From Tritonibacter horizontis (GTDB lineage Bacteria > Pseudomonadota > Alphaproteobacteria > Rhodobacterales > Rhodobacteraceae), in assembly GCF_001518015.1 (NCBI RefSeq), contig NZ_LPUY01000128.1, forward strand, positions 1 through 64,000: a stretch of 64,000 bases of DNA, given 5' to 3'. Under the pieces are notes generated by a model, which saw only the letters and a program-made list of their open reading frames with translations, ran no database searches and had not been told where the DNA came from. Positions 61,871-64,000 of this stretch are shown here, in pieces; position 1 is the stretch's first letter, and each line of letters opens with the position of its first letter. A program made the position numbers and the translations under genes.

Positions 61871-61893
61871 CGGCACCGGTATTGCCGGTGCCG
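61871..61893 (+). terminator. Likely terminator of the etfB-to-NDH operon
   Basis: CGGCACCGG (61871-61879), loop TATTG, CCGGTGCCG (61885-61893): a perfect 9-bp stem followed by CCCTTTT, 154 bp after the last stop codon. Confidence 0.6.
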
Positions 61894-62032
61894 CCCTTTT
61901 CCGAAAGAACGATTGAACGGCCCAGAATGTTTGCGAGACGGATCATCCCGTGACCTGCGTATCGGCAGGCATCCCATTCCGGCGATCTCGCGCCGTTCCA
62001 AAAATTCTTCTCTGTCGCTCCGAATGTAACAT

Positions 62033-62049
62033 ATATCGCGTGGCGATAT
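62033..62049. promoter_or_regulatory. Palindromic operator candidate of the small HTH gene
   Basis: ATATCGC-GTG-GCGATAT, perfect 7-bp arms with a 3-nt centre, 27 bp before the HTH start codon. Typical of autoregulation by small XRE proteins. Confidence 0.6.
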
Positions 62050-62076
62050 TTCGCGCACCATGTCCGTTTCGCGGGC

Positions 62077-62286
62077 ATGAACTTGCGGGACCGTGTAGCA
62101 CTGAACATCCAAGACTTGAGACGCGCCCGCGGCCTCAGCCAAGAGGAGCTTGCTCATCGGGCCGACGTGAGCCGCGGCCATATGGGCAAGGTCGAGAACG
62201 CCAAATTCGCAGCTTCCCTGGACCTGCTCGAACGCATCGCGAAGGCCCTGCAGGTCGACGCATCCGAACTCTTTACAAAACGCTAG
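62077..62286 (+). CDS. Small XRE-family HTH regulator
   Basis: A 69-residue helix-turn-helix protein (NIQDLRRARGLSQEELAHRA, SRGHMGKVENAKFAASLDLL) with no extra domain. Such short XRE proteins act as local repressors, for example controller proteins of restriction systems or plasmid transfer regulators. The perfect palindrome just upstream supports autoregulation. No methylase or endonuclease gene is visible next to it, so a plasmid role is more likely. Confidence 0.85.
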   Translation: MNLRDRVALNIQDLRRARGLSQEELAHRADVSRGHMGKVENAKFAASLDLLERIAKALQVDASELFTKR

Positions 62287-62362
62287 CTACTTCCCGCCAG
62301 CCATCGCTCGGTTCGGTTCTGATGCACCGCAATCGATAGTCTAACGATATGGCAGGAGTTCA

Positions 62363-62563
62363 ATGGTTAAGAAGAAGACAGGCTGGCCCTTTCAAGAAGG
62401 CTTTATCAACGACGGAACGCAGGAAACCCATGTGTTTACCGACTATCGCTGGGATGATGGAAGCGTGAGCCGCCGCCAATTTGTGGATCCTGATGGTTAC
62501 GACCATACGCTTGTCATAGTGCGGCCATTATCACTCAAGCTGTCCGACAGCGAGGATCAGTAA
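62363..62563 (+). CDS. Small hypothetical protein
   Basis: A 66-residue protein starting MVKKKTGWPFQEGFINDGTQ. There is a GGAG site 8 nt upstream of the ATG. I see no known domain. It overlaps the last codons of the convergent secreted-protein gene by 7 bp. Composition and ribosome site make it plausible, not certain. Confidence 0.5.
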   Translation: MVKKKTGWPFQEGFINDGTQETHVFTDYRWDDGSVSRRQFVDPDGYDHTLVIVRPLSLKLSDSEDQ

Positions 62564-63135
62564 GAGAACCACTCCGAATGGCCCATGTTGCCCTCGTAGT
62601 CGCCGTACTCGACCATGATGCTGCGGGAATAGAAATGCCACAGGCCACCGCCGCTTGGGTAGGCGATCTCCTGGCCGCTTTCCGAGATGAATGTCGCGGG
62701 CCAGGGGGTGTGGGACCCGTAGACCCGCTGGATGTAGCGGCAAGTTCGGTTCTCGCGATCACAGGAGCGGATCGACCAATCCCACTGCCGCGGCTCGTCG
62801 CGCGGCTTATAGGACCGCCCCGTGAACCAGATCACATGGGTGCGGTTCAGCCATTCGTATTCCGGCAGGTTGGTGTCGAGCTCGTCCTCCCCGCCGGGCC
62901 CGCCGAGTTCGACCGGCACATGGGCGAAAGTGCAGACCCCGAAGGGTGGCAGGCTTGGCCAGGGCGTGATCCGACGAATCATGGTGCGATAGGCCCGTGC
63001 GCAGACCGCGCTCGGGGGAAACCCTCCCGCCATGCAGAGCATAATGGCGCAGTCGATATCATAGGCCTGCGCCTTCTGCGGGGCTCCGAACACCGCCATC
63101 ACTCCCATTGCAGCTGCCATCGCCTGTCGCTTCAT
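62557..63135 (-). CDS. Secreted hypothetical protein of a conjugation-type locus
   Basis: A 192-residue protein with a signal peptide (MKRQAMAAAMGVMAVFGAPQ, cleavage near AQA) and several cysteines (DCAIMLCMAGGFPPSAVCAR, then CTFAH, CDREN, TCRYI) that could form disulfides. I recall similar proteins next to VirB1-type transglycosylases on alphaproteobacterial plasmids, which the downstream context supports, but no function is known. GGGAGAG precedes the ATG at 63135. Confidence 0.7.
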   Translation of the reverse strand: MKRQAMAAAMGVMAVFGAPQKAQAYDIDCAIMLCMAGGFPPSAVCARAYRTMIRRITPWPSLPPFGVCTFAHVPVELGGPGGEDELDTNLPEYEWLNRTHVIWFTGRSYKPRDEPRQWDWSIRSCDRENRTCRYIQRVYGSHTPWPATFISESGQEIAYPSGGGLWHFYSRSIMVEYGDYEGNMGHSEWFSY

Positions 63136-63168
63136 GTCGCTCTCCCGCAAAAGTTGCGGCAACTATCG

Positions 63169-63202
63169 TGCAATATGTATTTATCTGCAATATGTCGTAT
63201 TG
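63169..63202. promoter_or_regulatory. Repeats in the divergent promoter of the transfer-type genes
   Basis: TGCAATATGT occurs at 63169-63178 and 63186-63195, 17 bp apart, and the second copy is part of an inverted repeat CAATA-TGTCG-TATTG (63188-63202). Possible operator for the genes on both sides. Confidence 0.45.
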
Positions 63203-63267
63203 ACTCCATATGACTTTATGGCCTTAGTGTCGTGAAGTAGAAGGGCTCTCGTGGGGAGAGTCCGAAC

Positions 63268-63582
63268 ATGCCGATAGCGCGCAACCAGATCCTGATCACC
63301 ATCGATGGTGTCAAAGACTTGTCCGAAAAGGGCATCGCGTTCCGCTGCCGGTATGAACTCGTGGGGTTCACGGACGATGGCAAACCGCGCTACCAGTGCA
63401 TCTACCTGCGCGAGGGTGAGCCGGAAGCCATTCTGGTCTCGACCCGGATCACCCCGCACGGGCCAGAGCCGCGGTATTTCAACATATGGCCGGGGCTCTT
63501 CAAACATCATCTCGAGTTCGGTGACGGGCGCGATCTGCGCTTTGGTCCTGACTACAGCATCACCCTCGAGGAGCGCGGCTGA
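63268..63582 (+). CDS. Hypothetical protein upstream of the transglycosylase
   Basis: A 104-residue acidic protein ([40 protein letters not shown]). GGGGAGAG precedes the ATG. No known domain recognised. Its end overlaps the proposed start of the transglycosylase gene by 62 bp in another frame, which suggests coupling if that start is right. Confidence 0.65.
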   Translation: MPIARNQILITIDGVKDLSEKGIAFRCRYELVGFTDDGKPRYQCIYLREGEPEAILVSTRITPHGPEPRYFNIWPGLFKHHLEFGDGRDLRFGPDYSITLEERG

Positions 63583-64000
63583 CGTCATTGCCTTCGGCCG
63601 CGATGGGACGGCCCGGACCTCAGGCTGGACCTTCCATGGCGAGCGCCCCGTATGGGCGGGTCTGAGTGATAGCGCGGATGACGATGTTGTTCTGACCTCG
63701 TTGGACGCCACGCCGCCTTCCGGTCGCGGCGACATCCTTTCCCTAATCCGCGCCACCGCCGATCGTCATGCAGGCAATCGCGCCCTACGGCAGCTCGGTC
63801 TGGATTCGGTCGACTGGCGGGTTCTCTTCCGCGCCCTGGTCGAGGCCGAGAGCAGCTACAACCCGACCGCCGTCAGCCCCAAGGGCGCCTATGGCTTGGG
63901 GCAGCTTATGCCGGACACGGCCCGTGCGCTCGGGGTCGATCCGCGCGACCCGTCCCAGAACCTCGACGGCGCGGCGCGCTACCTGCTCGCGCAGCTCGCC
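63521..64000 (+). CDS. Lytic transglycosylase (VirB1-type), 3' end beyond the window
   Basis: At least 160 residues. From a GTG at 63521 the frame starts with a signal-peptide-like [20 protein letters not shown], then about 80 residues of linker, then an SLT domain with the catalytic glutamate in [20 protein letters not shown] and the motif [15 protein letters not shown]. Such enzymes cut peptidoglycan to let a type IV secretion channel pass. No in-frame ATG exists before the domain, so the GTG start is a proposal; TTG at 63542 is an alternative. The protein is cut off by the window edge. Confidence 0.8.
   Translation, partial: MTGAICALVLTTASPSRSAADVIAFGRDGTARTSGWTFHGERPVWAGLSDSADDDVVLTSLDATPPSGRGDILSLIRATADRHAGNRALRQLGLDSVDWRVLFRALVEAESSYNPTAVSPKGAYGLGQLMPDTARALGVDPRDPSQNLDGAARYLLAQLA

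Larger units (their letters stand above)
61718..62076. other. End of the catabolic island
   Basis: No gene. Contains a terminator-like hairpin (61871-61893) and, just before the next gene, the palindrome 62033-62049. Confidence 0.6.

Noticed and set aside
63181-63756. 191-residue minus-strand frame
   Set aside because: Shadow of the small acidic gene and the transglycosylase; its composition is not protein-like.
1-64000. CRISPR arrays, tRNA and rRNA genes
   Set aside because: I saw no regularly spaced repeats, no tRNA-like CCA-ended cloverleaf and no rRNA signature in the gaps.

Overview
The window looks like part of a large repABC-type plasmid of a Rhodobacterales-like alphaproteobacterium (Roseobacter/Paracoccus group). 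The evidence is a complete repA-repB-repC operon with its antisense RNA, a plasmid-type ScpB/DUF1403 pair, a backbone block (DUF736, DUF2493/SLOG, Toprim, a strawberry-notch helicase-methyltransferase, DUF6915, DUF6878, DUF3768, a large ParB-like protein), and a lytic transglycosylase of the kind that opens conjugation loci, cut by the right edge. The taxonomic call is an inference from gene families and codon style. No 16S, tRNA or chromosomal landmark is present.

Layout: 0.2-5.3 kb holds two same-strand genes that look like a defence pair, a zinc-hook AAA_13 ATPase resembling RloC and an Mrr-nuclease/STAND NTPase. 5.6-8.3 kb holds scpB, a DUF1403 gene and a tyrosine recombinase. 8.4-12.1 kb is repCBA with a well resolved control region (ctRNA promoter and terminator, an SD-hiding hairpin, a competing long inverted repeat, partition-site repeats and an AT-rich origin candidate). 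12.6-21.7 kb and 30.8-36.9 kb are two halves of one backbone block, all on the minus strand apart from one small HTH gene. Between them lies about 8.5 kb of cargo (MFS, enoyl-CoA hydratase-like, HxlR, GST, SDR, AEC, GFA, two DMT exporters, ribosomal protein S21). An IS110-family element (IS1111 type) has split the DUF6915 gene, and its ends can be placed to the base.

37.3-61.7 kb is a catabolic island with two divergent arms around an XRE-cupin regulator. The minus arm encodes an ATP-dependent hydantoinase/oxoprolinase pair (HyuA/HyuB), a Liv-type ABC importer with a Tat-exported binding protein, a FAD/GcvT-type N-methyl amino acid dehydrogenase and an MFS transporter. The plus arm encodes EtfBA, FolD, PurU, GabT, GabD, a Glu/Leu-type dehydrogenase and an NDH-2-like enzyme. 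The parts fit one pathway: import of a cyclic N-methylated amide (N-methyl-2-pyrrolidone or a similar lactam is my best guess), ring opening to N-methyl-4-aminobutyrate, oxidative N-demethylation with electrons to ETF and the C1 unit to tetrahydrofolate, C1 disposal as formate by FolD and PurU, and GABA to succinate by GabT and GabD, with glutamate recycling by the dehydrogenase. An IS256 element with clear 9-bp target duplications sits 200 bp upstream of hyuA. The last 2 kb return to plasmid genes: a small HTH regulator with a palindromic operator, small hypotheticals, a secreted protein and the transglycosylase.
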